DNA of 64,000 nucleotides. It comes from Leifsonia sp. 1010. GTDB taxonomy: Bacteria; Actinomycetota; Actinomycetes; Actinomycetales; Microbacteriaceae. The notes below the pieces were generated by a model. It did no database searches. It was not told where the DNA came from and saw only the letters and a list, made by a program, of their open reading frames with translations. Position numbers and translations under genes: made by a program. Below, piece by piece: positions 24,938 through 33,982 of this stretch (its first letter is position 1; every line of letters starts with the position of its first letter). The stretch covers positions 496,001 through 560,000 of the forward strand of contig NZ_JAVDSL010000001.1 of the NCBI RefSeq assembly GCF_031455295.1, written 5' to 3'.

Positions 24938-26598
24938 GCGGGCTGCGCGGCGCCGCGGCGGCGGCACTCGCCGGGGTCCGCGACCGCAACGCCTCCGCCT
25001 GGTTGCTGACCCCCGACGGGTCGCGCACCCGCCCCGACCTGCGCGACGGGATGCGCCGCTACTCCGACACGGACGAGGTCGACATCGCCATCGTCGGCTG
25101 CGGCGCAGGAGGGTCGGTGCTGCTGCAGCGCCTCGCGCGCGCCGGATGGAGCGCGGTCGCCTTCGACGCCGGCCCGTTCTGGGACCCCGGCCGCGACTGG
25201 GTGAGCGACGAGGCCAGCTCCCACCACCTCTACTGGACGGAGCCGAGGCAGATCGGCGGCGGCGACCCCGTGCCCCTGGGGTCGAACAACTCCGGACGCG
25301 GCGTCGGCGGCTCCATGGTGCACTACGCGGGCTACGTGCCGCGCTTCCACCCCAGCGACTTCCGGACGCGCACCGACGACGGTGTTGGCGCGGACTGGCC
25401 GATCGCCTACGACGACCTGCGCCCCTTCTACGAGGCCATCGAGAGCGAGCTCCCCGTCGCCGGGGAGGACTGGCCGTGGGGCGACCCGCACACCTACCCG
25501 CACAGCGCGCATCCCGTCTCGGGCAACGGCGAAGCCTTCCTGCGGGGCGCCCGGGCAGCCGGGATCACGGCGAAGGTCGGGCCGGTCGCGATCGCCAACG
25601 GCCGCTTCGGCCACCGCCCGCACTGCATCTACCGCGGCTTCTGCCTCCAGGGCTGCAAGGTCAACGCGAAGGCGTCGCCGCTCATCACCCACATCCCGGA
25701 CGCCCTCGACCACGGCGCCGAGGTCCGCGCCGACTGCATGGTCTCCTCCATCGCGGTGGATGAGCGCACCGGCCGCGCTGTCGGCGTCCACTACTTCCGG
25801 GACGGCGTCCCGCGGTTCCAGCGCGCACGGATGGTCGCGATCGCGGGGTACTCCATCGAGACGCCGCGACTCCTGCTCAACTCGGCGTCGAAGCGCTTCC
25901 CGGACGGCCTCTGCAACGACTTCGACCAGGTCGGCCGTTACCTGATGGTGCAGGGCGCCCCACAGACCGCCGGGCGGTTCCCGGAGGAGATCCGCATGTG
26001 GAAGGCGCCACCCCCCGAGGTCTCCACCGAGGAGTTCTACGAGACCGACCCGACCAAGCCCTACAAGCGCGGGTACTCCATCCAGACGGTCTCGCCCCTC
26101 CCGATCACCTGGGCGGAGCACGTGATGGCGCAGGGTCACTGGGGCGCGGACCTCAGACGGTACATGTCCGACTACGTGCACTGGGCCTGCCTCGGCGCGC
26201 TCTGCGAGTTCCTGCCCCAGCCGGACAACCGGGTGACCCTGGCCGACGAGACCGACCGGTACGGACTGCCCGTCGCCCACTTCTCGTACACGCAGTGCGA
26301 CAACGATCGGGCATTGGCGAAGGCGGCGCAGGCGACCATGGAGCGCATCCTCGAGGCCGCCGGCGCACAGGAGACCATGACCGTGCAGCGCTACGCCCAC
26401 CTCGTCGGCGGCGCGCGCATGGCCGCCGACGAAACGGAAGGGGTCGTCGACGCCGATTGCCGGACGTTCGCTGTCCCCAACCTGCTCATCACCGACGGGA
26501 GCGTGCTGCCCACCCAGGGCAGCGCCAACCCCGCCCTCACCATCATGGCGGTCGCCGCCCGCGCGGCCAACCGGCTCATCGAACGCCCGGAACCCTGA
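24934..26598 (+). CDS. GMC-family FAD oxidoreductase
   Basis: 554 residues, GTG start overlapping the preceding stop by GTGA. FAD-binding motif IAIVGCGAGGSVLLQRLARAG (about residues 45-65), GRGVGGSMVHYAGYVPR in the substrate region, and a C-terminal NLLITDGSVLPTQGSANPAL close with the active-site Asn region of GMC enzymes. With subunit 3 it should oxidise a sugar, sugar acid or polyol and pass electrons onward, probably to quinone. The exact substrate is unknown. Confidence 0.88.
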   Translation: MSGLRGAAAAALAGVRDRNASAWLLTPDGSRTRPDLRDGMRRYSDTDEVDIAIVGCGAGGSVLLQRLARAGWSAVAFDAGPFWDPGRDWVSDEASSHHLYWTEPRQIGGGDPVPLGSNNSGRGVGGSMVHYAGYVPRFHPSDFRTRTDDGVGADWPIAYDDLRPFYEAIESELPVAGEDWPWGDPHTYPHSAHPVSGNGEAFLRGARAAGITAKVGPVAIANGRFGHRPHCIYRGFCLQGCKVNAKASPLITHIPDALDHGAEVRADCMVSSIAVDERTGRAVGVHYFRDGVPRFQRARMVAIAGYSIETPRLLLNSASKRFPDGLCNDFDQVGRYLMVQGAPQTAGRFPEEIRMWKAPPPEVSTEEFYETDPTKPYKRGYSIQTVSPLPITWAEHVMAQGHWGADLRRYMSDYVHWACLGALCEFLPQPDNRVTLADETDRYGLPVAHFSYTQCDNDRALAKAAQATMERILEAAGAQETMTVQRYAHLVGGARMAADETEGVVDADCRTFAVPNLLITDGSVLPTQGSANPALTIMAVAARAANRLIERPEP

Positions 26599-26624
26599 AT
26601 CGGGCGACCTAAGGAGAGACACAC

Positions 26625-28460
26625 ATGGCACAGACGGTTAGCGAGTTCGTGATCGGGCGGCTCCGGGAGTGGGGTGTCCGGCGCGTGTTCGGGTTCCCGG
26701 GGGACGGGATCGGCGAGTTCGACGGGATGCTCGGCAAGGCGGAGCGGGCGGGGGAAGGGGTGGAGTACATCCGCCCAACGCACGAGGAGATCTGCGCCCT
26801 GATGGCAACCGCGCACGCGAAGTTCACGGGCGAGGTCGGCGTCTGCATCGCCACCTCCAGCCCCGGCGGCTTCCACATGATGAACGGCCTGTACGACGCC
26901 AAGATGGACAACCAGCCCGTCGTCGCGATTGTCGGCCAGCAGGGACTGAACTCGCTCGGAACGTTCAACCAGCAGGAGAGCAACCTCGAGCAGGCGTTCT
27001 CCGACGTCGCCGAGTACGTCCAGACGATAGTCTCGCCGGAGCAGGCGCAGGCGGTGATCGACATCGCCTTCCGCACCGCGATCACCCGCAAGCAACCGTG
27101 CGTCGTCATCCTGCCGCACGATGTGCAGGGCATGAAGATGGCCGAGCCGGGCGCGGAGATGTGGGTGTCGCGGTCGAGCGCCGTCGCGCCGTCCACCGCG
27201 ATCGCACCGCCGGCTGCGCAGCTGCAGGCGGCGGCCGACATCGTCAACGCCGGCGAGCGCGTGACCTTCCTGGTCGGCGCCGGTGCGGACGGCGCCACCG
27301 AGGAGGTGCTGCAGGCGGCCCGCCTGGCCGGGGCGGGCGTCATCACGACGCTCCGCGGCAAGCAGGTCGTGTCCGGCGACATCCCGTTCCACACCCAGCA
27401 GGTCGGTCTGCTCGGGTCGCGGCCCAGCTACGACCAGATGCAGGACTGCGACACGCTCGTGCTGCTCGGCACCAACTACCCGTACGGCCAGTTCCTGCCG
27501 AAGACCGGGCAGGCCCGCGCGGTGCAGATCGACCTGCGGCCGGAGCAGCTGGGCCTCCGTTACCCGACGGAGGTGAGCATTTGGGCCGACGTGAAGACGG
27601 CGCTCACCGGCCTCCTCCCGCTCCTGCGTCAGAAGGAGGACCTGTCGTGGCAGGGGAAGGTGGCCGAGAAGATGCGCGACTGGGATGCCGAGCTCGCCGC
27701 GCAGGCCGAGAAGCACTACGACGACGGCGTCAACCCGCGCAAGGTGTACGCCGAGCTGAACAAGCGTCTCCCCGCGGGCGCGATCGTCACCTGCGACGCC
27801 GGGACCACCGCCGACTGGTACGGCCACTACATCCGGTTGCGCGACGGGATGCGCGGCGACCTCTCCGGCCGCCTCGCCACCATGCTCGCCGCGATGCCGT
27901 ACGCGGAGGCCGCCAAGTTCGCCTACCCGGACCGGACCGTGGTCTGCACCATCGGCGACGGCGCCTTCCAGATGCTCGGGATGAACGAGCTGATCACGCT
28001 CAAGAAGTACATCTCGAAGTGGGACGACCCCACCTTCGTGGTGCTGGTGCTCCACAACGACGACCTCACCCAGGTCTCGTGGGAGATGCGCACCGAGGAC
28101 GCCAACCCGGTCTGGTCGACGTCGCAGGACGTCGAGTCGGTCGACTACGCGGGGTGGGCGCGGCTGCTCGGCTTCCAGGGGATCACCGTCACCTCGGACG
28201 ACCAGGTGGAGGCCGCCTGGGACACGGCGCTGGCGCACCGCGGGGTCACCGTCATCGACGCGCACACCGGCAAGAACATCCCCCCGCTCCCGCCGCACAT
28301 CACCTACGAGTTCGCGAAGAACACCGGCCTCGCCCTACTGAAGGGCGACCCCGACGGGATCGGCGCCATCAAGGACTCGGCGACGTCGCTCATCACGGAG
28401 GGCGTGGAGCGGGTGAAGGACGCCCTCCACCTCGACCACGGCGACGACCATGGGAACTGA
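26625..28460 (+). CDS. Thiamine-diphosphate enzyme, pyruvate oxidase-like
   Basis: 611 residues. The three-domain ThDP layout is clear: PYR domain (1-180) with catalytic Glu in RPTHEEICAL, central domain (190-330), PP domain with GDGAFQMLGMNELITLKKY (about 445-463) and the metal/ThDP motif. It resembles PoxB-type pyruvate dehydrogenase (quinone) and acetolactate-synthase-like proteins. The likely reaction is oxidative decarboxylation of pyruvate with electrons to quinone. AAGGAGAG precedes the ATG. It overlaps the next gene by 11 bp. Confidence 0.85.
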   Translation: MAQTVSEFVIGRLREWGVRRVFGFPGDGIGEFDGMLGKAERAGEGVEYIRPTHEEICALMATAHAKFTGEVGVCIATSSPGGFHMMNGLYDAKMDNQPVVAIVGQQGLNSLGTFNQQESNLEQAFSDVAEYVQTIVSPEQAQAVIDIAFRTAITRKQPCVVILPHDVQGMKMAEPGAEMWVSRSSAVAPSTAIAPPAAQLQAAADIVNAGERVTFLVGAGADGATEEVLQAARLAGAGVITTLRGKQVVSGDIPFHTQQVGLLGSRPSYDQMQDCDTLVLLGTNYPYGQFLPKTGQARAVQIDLRPEQLGLRYPTEVSIWADVKTALTGLLPLLRQKEDLSWQGKVAEKMRDWDAELAAQAEKHYDDGVNPRKVYAELNKRLPAGAIVTCDAGTTADWYGHYIRLRDGMRGDLSGRLATMLAAMPYAEAAKFAYPDRTVVCTIGDGAFQMLGMNELITLKKYISKWDDPTFVVLVLHNDDLTQVSWEMRTEDANPVWSTSQDVESVDYAGWARLLGFQGITVTSDDQVEAAWDTALAHRGVTVIDAHTGKNIPPLPPHITYEFAKNTGLALLKGDPDGIGAIKDSATSLITEGVERVKDALHLDHGDDHGN

Positions 28461-29619
28461 GGACGGGGCGCGGCTCCGCGCAATCACAATCGATGCGTTC
28501 AACATCCCCACCGCGACCTCCGGCAGAGAGCGGCCCGAAAGCGACGGCACCATCACCTGGAACTCAACCGGCCTGATCGTCGTACGCCTGACCGCCGGCG
28601 ACACGACGGGGCTTGGTTTCAGCCACGCCCCCACCGCCGCCCTCGGAATCATCCGCGAGCTCCTCTGGCCAGTGATCGACGGGATGGACACCCGCGACAC
28701 CGAGCGCCTCTTCTGGGCAATGGCACGCGCCGTCCGCAACACCGGGTGGGGAGGTCTCTGCGCCGCCGCGATCTCAGCCGTCGACATCGCCGTGCACGAC
28801 CTCGCCGCGCGCCTCGCCGGAGTACCGCTCACCCAGTATCTGGGCGGGGCGCACGACACCATCCCCGCCTACGGCAGCGGCGGCTTCACCGACTACACAG
28901 ACCACGAACTGACCGAACAGCTCAGCTCGTGGGCCGAGCACGGACTCCGCGCCGTGAAGATGAAGGTCGGATCCCAGCCGGACGACGACCCGCGCCGCGT
29001 CGCTCTCGCCCGCGAAGCCATCGGCCCTCACGTGGAACTCTTCGTCGACGCGAACGGCGCCTACGAGCGCAAACAAGCCCTCCACCTGGCTGATCGATTC
29101 GCCGACCTAGGCGTCACCTGGTTCGAAGAGCCGGTGTCTAGCGACGACCGCACCGGTCTGCGCCTGCTCCGCGACCGGATGCCCGCCCCGATCCGGGTCG
29201 CCGCGGGTGAATACGGGTACATGCCCGCCGACTTCCGCGACCTGGTCACGCCAGGTTGCGTCGACGTGCTGCAAGCCGACGCCACCCGCTGCGGCATCAC
29301 CGGGTTCCGCATCGCCGCCTCGCTCGCGCGCGCACACGGCATCCCCCTCAGCGCCCACACTGCTCCCGCCTTGCACGCATCGGTGGCCGCCGCATTCGAC
29401 GGCGCGATCAACGTCGAATACTTCCACGATCACGCCCGCATCGCCGGAGCTCTCTTCGACGGTGTCCCAGCGCTGCGCGGGGGCGAACTCGTACCGGACC
29501 GCTCAGCTCCCGGGCACGGGCTTGAGCTCAAGGAAGCGGACGCCCAACCGTACCGCGTCGCGTCCTTCACCCGGTCAACTAGTGACACGGCCGCCGGGAA
29601 CGCGCCACACACCGAGTGA
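28450..29619 (+). CDS. Enolase-superfamily (mandelate racemase-type) enzyme
   Basis: 389 residues. The capping domain (1-130) is followed by a barrel with the KMK base motif (about 174-176), metal ligands in VDANGAY (Asp), FEEPVSS (Glu) and AGEYGY (Glu), and a late SAHTAPALH with the His acid/base. This set matches sugar-acid dehydratases of the MR subgroup, such as gluconate or galactonate dehydratase. It would turn an aldonate made by the upstream dehydrogenases into a 2-keto-3-deoxy acid. The substrate is inferred from context. Confidence 0.8.
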   Translation: MGTEDGARLRAITIDAFNIPTATSGRERPESDGTITWNSTGLIVVRLTAGDTTGLGFSHAPTAALGIIRELLWPVIDGMDTRDTERLFWAMARAVRNTGWGGLCAAAISAVDIAVHDLAARLAGVPLTQYLGGAHDTIPAYGSGGFTDYTDHELTEQLSSWAEHGLRAVKMKVGSQPDDDPRRVALAREAIGPHVELFVDANGAYERKQALHLADRFADLGVTWFEEPVSSDDRTGLRLLRDRMPAPIRVAAGEYGYMPADFRDLVTPGCVDVLQADATRCGITGFRIAASLARAHGIPLSAHTAPALHASVAAAFDGAINVEYFHDHARIAGALFDGVPALRGGELVPDRSAPGHGLELKEADAQPYRVASFTRSTSDTAAGNAPHTE

Positions 29620-29640
29620 GAACGACCAGAGAGGAACACA

Positions 29641-30414
29641 ATGACGTATCGGCTGGTTCGGCTTCCCAGCGGCCGAGAAGTAGGTATGACCGGGCTCGGA
29701 GATCCCACCGGCCAACGCCTTGCCGTACTCCTTCACCCGACCCCGGGCGCCTCCGGTTTCGACCCGGCACCCGATGTGACGGCGCGCTCCGGCCTTCACC
29801 TAATGACCTTCGAACGCCCAGGCTACGGGGCAACGGAACAAGAAATCATCAGCGTGGCCGGATGGGTCGACGACCTCGCCGGTTACCTGCGCGAAGCCGA
29901 AGCGAGCGCCCGAGAGCGCCCTGCGCACACCACCTACGGTGGAATCGGCGTCATTGGGTGGCGAGAAGGCGGAATCTACGCAGCCGCACTCGCAGCCCGC
30001 CACCCGCAACTCGTCGACAGGCTGGCCTTGGTGGCAGCGCCCGCGCCGTCACGAGCAGCCAACGGCCACCCAGTGGAAGGCACCCTCACCGCAACGGCGA
30101 TGTCGGAGCAGCCCCTCGGCTACCCCGACCGAGTGCGGCGCATGCTGGACACGGCTTTCACGCAAGGGGACGCGGGAGCAATCGCTGACCAGCGGGCCTT
30201 CGAGGAACCCGGAGCGTCCGAGCTTCGGATCGAAGCCGACACGCTCATCCTCTATGGCACCAGTGACCCATACGCGACCGTACAGGACGCGCAGTGGTAC
30301 GCCCACGCCGCGCCCCGAGCACAACTCCAGCGCGTGGACGGGGGTGCAGACATCATCGGGCGGCACTGGCAACGCATAATCGACTTCATCCACGCTGAGG
30401 CCACCCGCGCATGA
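29641..30414 (+). CDS. Alpha/beta-hydrolase fold protein lacking the Ser nucleophile
   Basis: 257 residues. The fold is clear (LLHPTPGASGFDPAPD oxyanion loop, RPGYGATE, LVDRLALVAAPAP). At the nucleophile elbow the family G-x-S-x-G-G reads GWREGG, so Ser is replaced by Arg. The late Asp (YGTSDPYA) is present. It is probably a non-catalytic binding or signalling protein. AGAGGAA precedes the ATG. Its stop overlaps the start of the diguanylate cyclase (ATGA), suggesting a sensory partnership. Confidence 0.75.
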   Translation: MTYRLVRLPSGREVGMTGLGDPTGQRLAVLLHPTPGASGFDPAPDVTARSGLHLMTFERPGYGATEQEIISVAGWVDDLAGYLREAEASARERPAHTTYGGIGVIGWREGGIYAAALAARHPQLVDRLALVAAPAPSRAANGHPVEGTLTATAMSEQPLGYPDRVRRMLDTAFTQGDAGAIADQRAFEEPGASELRIEADTLILYGTSDPYATVQDAQWYAHAAPRAQLQRVDGGADIIGRHWQRIIDFIHAEATRA

Positions 30415-31790
30415 GGGAGGACTCCGGCGAGCAGCTCTATCACCGGGCCCCGTGCGGTCTTCTGACGACCACCCGTGATGGTGTCATCGTGCACGCGAAC
30501 CAGACCTTTGCGCAGTGGGTTCAAACGCCCGTAGATTCCCTGATCGGATCAGCACTGGCCGACCTGCTCAACGCCGACGGTCGGGCCTTCTACTCCGACC
30601 TGCTCCTTCCGCTGCTGGACGCCCACCGCGAACTCACCGATGTGCACGTCTCCTTCTGCTCCGGACAAGTCCGAAACGTGGCCACGACCATCAACGCGCG
30701 CCTCTACGAAACAAGCGAGATCCCGCTGATCGACCTGGCGGTGTTCCTCGCGCCCGAACGAGACCGCGACGACGGAAACCTGCTCGCGGCTCAACGCCGC
30801 GCCACAGAAGCCGAAAAGAGGACGCTCGTCCTCCAAAATGCGGCCGCCGCGTTCGGCACCAGCGACTCGATCGATGACGTGGCCAGCGCCCTGGCGCAGA
30901 TCGCACGCGAAGACGTCGGCGCCGAAACAGCAGCAGTGTTCCTCAAGAATCGGCAGGTTCAGTTGCTCGCCGGTGCCATTCCGTTCGACCCTGAGTCGTT
31001 CCCGGTAGTGCCACCTGGTGGGTGGATCTCCGCCGAATCCCGAACCTGGTCGCGCAGCATTGCCACCACAGAGCCGGATGTGGTGGCGGCACTCGACAGC
31101 GCCGATCTCGAATCCCTGCTCATTGCGCCGCTTCTTCGCGGGCGCGAAGTCGTCGGTTCCTTGGCGTGCTTCTTCTCCCGCGAACAGGCAGCGGACCCCT
31201 ACACCGTCGACCTGGTAAGCGCGCTATGTCGGCAGGCCGCGCAAGTCCTGGCGCGGCTCAAGCTGCAAGCCGAGCTCGCGGCACTGGCGTTGTACGACCC
31301 GCTCACCGGGCTCGCCAACCGGATCCTCCTGCGCACCCACATCAGCAGCAGCGTCCAAACGGTCGGCAGTGAGCTGGAGTCACTCGCGTTGATCTTCATC
31401 GACCTAGACGGGTTCAAATCGATCAATGACGAGTTCGGCCATAGTGCCGGCGACGCCGTCCTGGCCACCGTGGCATCCCGCATCACCGGCAGTGTCCGAT
31501 CCGGAGACCTCGTGTGCCGTTTCGGAGGAGACGAATTCATCGTGGTCTGTCAGCACACCACCCAAGTGGAAGCACTCGCTGTCGCCGAGCGGATCCGCAC
31601 CGAGATCAAACACCCAATCCATGGTGACGGGTGGACGACGTCCCTTACTGCGAGTGTCGGCGTCACCGTCCACCCCGCGGACACCAGCAACACCCTGACC
31701 GCAACGGACCTGCTTCGCACCGCGGACCAAGCCATGTACCGATCCAAGAACCGCGGCAAAGACCAGGTCAGCCTCATCACCCACCCATGA
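30411..31790 (+). CDS. PAS-GAF-GGDEF diguanylate cyclase
   Basis: 459 residues, soluble. A PAS domain (about 8-115, with CGLLTTTRDGVIVHANQTF), a short coiled segment (120-145), a GAF domain (about 146-285) and a GGDEF domain (about 295-459). The active-site loop is GGDEF (residues 372-376), and an inhibitory RxxD site (RSGD, 363-366) sits five residues before it. It should make c-di-GMP from GTP with product feedback. It is the last gene of the coupled operon and could report redox or metabolite state. Confidence 0.88.
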   Translation: MREDSGEQLYHRAPCGLLTTTRDGVIVHANQTFAQWVQTPVDSLIGSALADLLNADGRAFYSDLLLPLLDAHRELTDVHVSFCSGQVRNVATTINARLYETSEIPLIDLAVFLAPERDRDDGNLLAAQRRATEAEKRTLVLQNAAAAFGTSDSIDDVASALAQIAREDVGAETAAVFLKNRQVQLLAGAIPFDPESFPVVPPGGWISAESRTWSRSIATTEPDVVAALDSADLESLLIAPLLRGREVVGSLACFFSREQAADPYTVDLVSALCRQAAQVLARLKLQAELAALALYDPLTGLANRILLRTHISSSVQTVGSELESLALIFIDLDGFKSINDEFGHSAGDAVLATVASRITGSVRSGDLVCRFGGDEFIVVCQHTTQVEALAVAERIRTEIKHPIHGDGWTTSLTASVGVTVHPADTSNTLTATDLLRTADQAMYRSKNRGKDQVSLITHP

Positions 31791-31857
31791 ATTGGAGAAC
31801 AGAAATCCGAATAGTGACGCCGGTCCCCACGGCGCGCGCTTGCCACGTGAGTATCTG

Positions 31858-32130
31858 CTAGATCCCCCACTCGTCGAATCCGTCCTCGTCGAACACCACG
31901 GTCTCCACCCCGACCGCACCGGCCGACTCCACCTCGTCCTGAGGATGGATCGTCTCAAAGCGCACTGGCACACCGCGCGTCACCAACACCCGAACTTCTC
32001 GCCCGTTCAATGGAAGCGCAACGAACTCGCCCCCGCGCGCAATGGCAGAACGGATCGCGACTTCTATCGCCTGCGGATCCGCCAACGGACCGTACCGAGT
32101 CCTGTGGACCCTCACATACGACCAACTCAC
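31858..32130 (-). CDS. Small hypothetical protein
   Basis: 90 residues from GTG. A possible beta-rich core (VRVHRTRYGPLADPQ, EFVALPLNGREVRVLVTRG) and an acidic tail (VFDEDGFDEWGI) are visible. No family was recognised. Its start is 55 bp from operator 6, so it may be divergently regulated with the atpB-like gene. Confidence 0.5.
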   Translation of the reverse strand: MSWSYVRVHRTRYGPLADPQAIEVAIRSAIARGGEFVALPLNGREVRVLVTRGVPVRFETIHPQDEVESAGAVGVETVVFDEDGFDEWGI

Positions 32131-32184
32131 GCCAACTCAGCTCACCCTCGGGATAGGCGAGACCGCCCACAAGGGCGACAACGC

Positions 32185-32198
32185 TTGCGCACACGCAA
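32185..32198. promoter_or_regulatory. Island operator 5/6 (a), TTGCG-N4-CGCAA
   Basis: TTGCGCACACGCAA in the divergent region between the small minus-strand gene and the atpB-like gene, 55 bp from the former. Confidence 0.72.
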
Positions 32199-32279
32199 CT
32201 TCGGTGAAGGTACCAACGCCGTGCTCTTTGCAAAAGCCGCGACACGAGGAACGCGCACACAGCTGCTACAAAGCAATAT

Positions 32280-32293
32280 TTGCGTTTTCGCAA
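32280..32293. promoter_or_regulatory. Island operator 5/6 (b), TTGCG-N4-CGCAA
   Basis: TTGCGTTTTCGCAA in an AT-rich stretch 100 bp before the atpB-like GTG; the centre-to-centre distance to the previous operator is 95 bp, about nine helical turns, which would allow looping. Confidence 0.72.
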
Positions 32294-32393
32294 TTACCAT
32301 TACTAGGATGAAGTAGCCGCCGTCGGAGACCGCCGCGCTGCCCCTCGACGATCAGGGTCCACGCGCCCCGAATGCCTCGAAAGTAGACTCCCC

Positions 32394-33173
32394 GTGCTCC
32401 TTGCCGACTCCGGATTCTCCGGACCGTCCATCAACGAGTTCTTCCCACCCGCTCTCTTGTTCGAAGGAACTCCGTTCGAGGTCAACCGCGTTACACTCAT
32501 CCGCCTGGTGGCCACCCTCGCGGTCATACTCGTGTTCGGTCTGGGCACCCGGCGGATGAAGCTCGTACCTGGCCGCTGGCAGAGCATCATCGAACTCGGC
32601 CTGGACTTCGTCCGCGTAAACATCGCTGAGGACCTCTTGGGGAAGAAAGACGGTAAACGGTTCCTCCCCCTTCTGACGACGATCTTCTTCATGGTGCTGT
32701 TCTTCAACCTCACGAGCATCATCCCCGGCCTCAACCTGGCCGGCTCGTCGGTGATCGGAGTGCCCCTGGTCCTCGCCATCGCCACCTATGTCGCGTTCAT
32801 CTACGCGGGCATCCGGCACAGCCCGGCCGGCTTCTTCCGCAACGCACTCTTCCCACCCGGTGTGCCATGGCCCCTGTACATCATCGTCACACCCATCGAA
32901 CTCATCTCGACGTTCCTGATCCGGCCCGTGACCTTGATCCTCCGGTTGATGATGAACATGGTCGTTGGTCACTTGCTGCTCGTGCTGTTCTTCTCCGGCA
33001 CCGAATGGTTCCTGTTCGAGGCCCCAGGCCTGTTCAAACTGTTCGGCATCGGCACCATGGTCTTCGCGTTCGCGTTCACGCTGATGGAAATGCTCGTCGG
33101 CGTACTGCAGGCGTACATCTTCGCCTTGCTCACCGGTGTCTACATCCAGTTGGCGGTAGCCGACACGCACTGA
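32394..33173 (+). CDS. atpB: Orphan ATP synthase F0 subunit a
   Basis: 259 residues. It begins with the family's PSINEFFPPALLFEGTPFEV and continues with five to six membrane helices. The essential Arg of the proton path is present (R184 in LILRLMMNMVVGH), as is IRPVTL before it. It should form the stator channel against the c-ring. No other ATP synthase gene is near, so this is an extra copy. TAGACT 4 nt before the GTG and no ribosome site suggest a leaderless mRNA. Two island operators lie upstream. Confidence 0.9.
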   Translation: MLLADSGFSGPSINEFFPPALLFEGTPFEVNRVTLIRLVATLAVILVFGLGTRRMKLVPGRWQSIIELGLDFVRVNIAEDLLGKKDGKRFLPLLTTIFFMVLFFNLTSIIPGLNLAGSSVIGVPLVLAIATYVAFIYAGIRHSPAGFFRNALFPPGVPWPLYIIVTPIELISTFLIRPVTLILRLMMNMVVGHLLLVLFFSGTEWFLFEAPGLFKLFGIGTMVFAFAFTLMEMLVGVLQAYIFALLTGVYIQLAVADTH

Positions 33174-33242
33174 TTCCGCGGTCGTCCCTCTTCGAAGCGG
33201 CCCTGCTGATATGAGTGGCGCGACCCTCGGTAGGGTGGCCCC

Positions 33243-33608
33243 ATGGCTCAGCTGAAACGGGACGGCTCGGATGCCGTGATCAACTTGTCGACGATCGAAA
33301 AGATCGAAGGGCTGCTTGGTTCCACACGCTTTCCGCTTGCTCAGGTCTCCTCGGTGGAGGTGCTCGAGGACGCCCACAAGCAGGTCGAAGGATGGGGTCG
33401 CGACTTCAAGCTCGCGGGGCGATATGTACCCCACACCACAGCGGTCGGAACGTTCAGAAATGGGGACGGCGGCGGCATCACCCTTGCGCTTGTTCATCCA
33501 GAGACCCCGCGTGGGCTACGACTAGAGTTGGTCGGCGAGCCATATCGCTGCGTGGTGATCGGCCTGCCGGACCCAGAGGCGACCAAGGCGGCGGTATTCG
33601 GCGAGTAA
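33243..33608 (+). CDS. Hypothetical protein, PH-like fold possible
   Basis: 121 residues, beta-rich with a C-terminal helix. Strands such as AVINLSTIEKIEGL, AQVSSVEVLEDA, AVGTFRNGDGGGITLALV and GLRLELVGEPYRCVVIGL fit a small pleckstrin-homology-like barrel. TAGGGT 6 nt before the ATG indicates a leaderless mRNA. The function is unknown. It follows atpB on the same strand. Confidence 0.55.
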   Translation: MAQLKRDGSDAVINLSTIEKIEGLLGSTRFPLAQVSSVEVLEDAHKQVEGWGRDFKLAGRYVPHTTAVGTFRNGDGGGITLALVHPETPRGLRLELVGEPYRCVVIGLPDPEATKAAVFGE

Positions 33609-33982
33609 GCACTAGTCTTGCCCGGATAATGCGATCCACTTTCGGTTGCCACAGTTGCTCCAATCTTTCGCCGCGATAGTCAGTTGATGGCAGTAGCTCC
33701 TATCCGGCAAACGGGTCAGCTTCGCGCTCGACTGAACGCGACCAAACCCCATACACGGCACGGTATCGGCCTCGGCGACCAGGGCCGGTCGAGCTTCCCG
33801 TTTGCGCGCTTCTCGCGATCCTGCACTGGATGAGGTTCAACCGCCGGCGGCTTTCTGCGCTCCGCACGATTGACGTGCCAGCCTCGGAGGCGTGAAGTTG
33901 TCAGCACTGAGTGCTTGAGACACCGGTAGTCGCCCAATGCGGTTGCCTGCGCCGTAACTCCGCCAGCGACTCCCCCGCTCTG
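33609..33982. other. Gene-poor stretch
   Basis: No supported gene in about 370 bp. Codon-position GC is flat, and the short open frames here lack ribosome sites or -10 boxes. It may hold remnants from past rearrangement. Confidence 0.4.
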
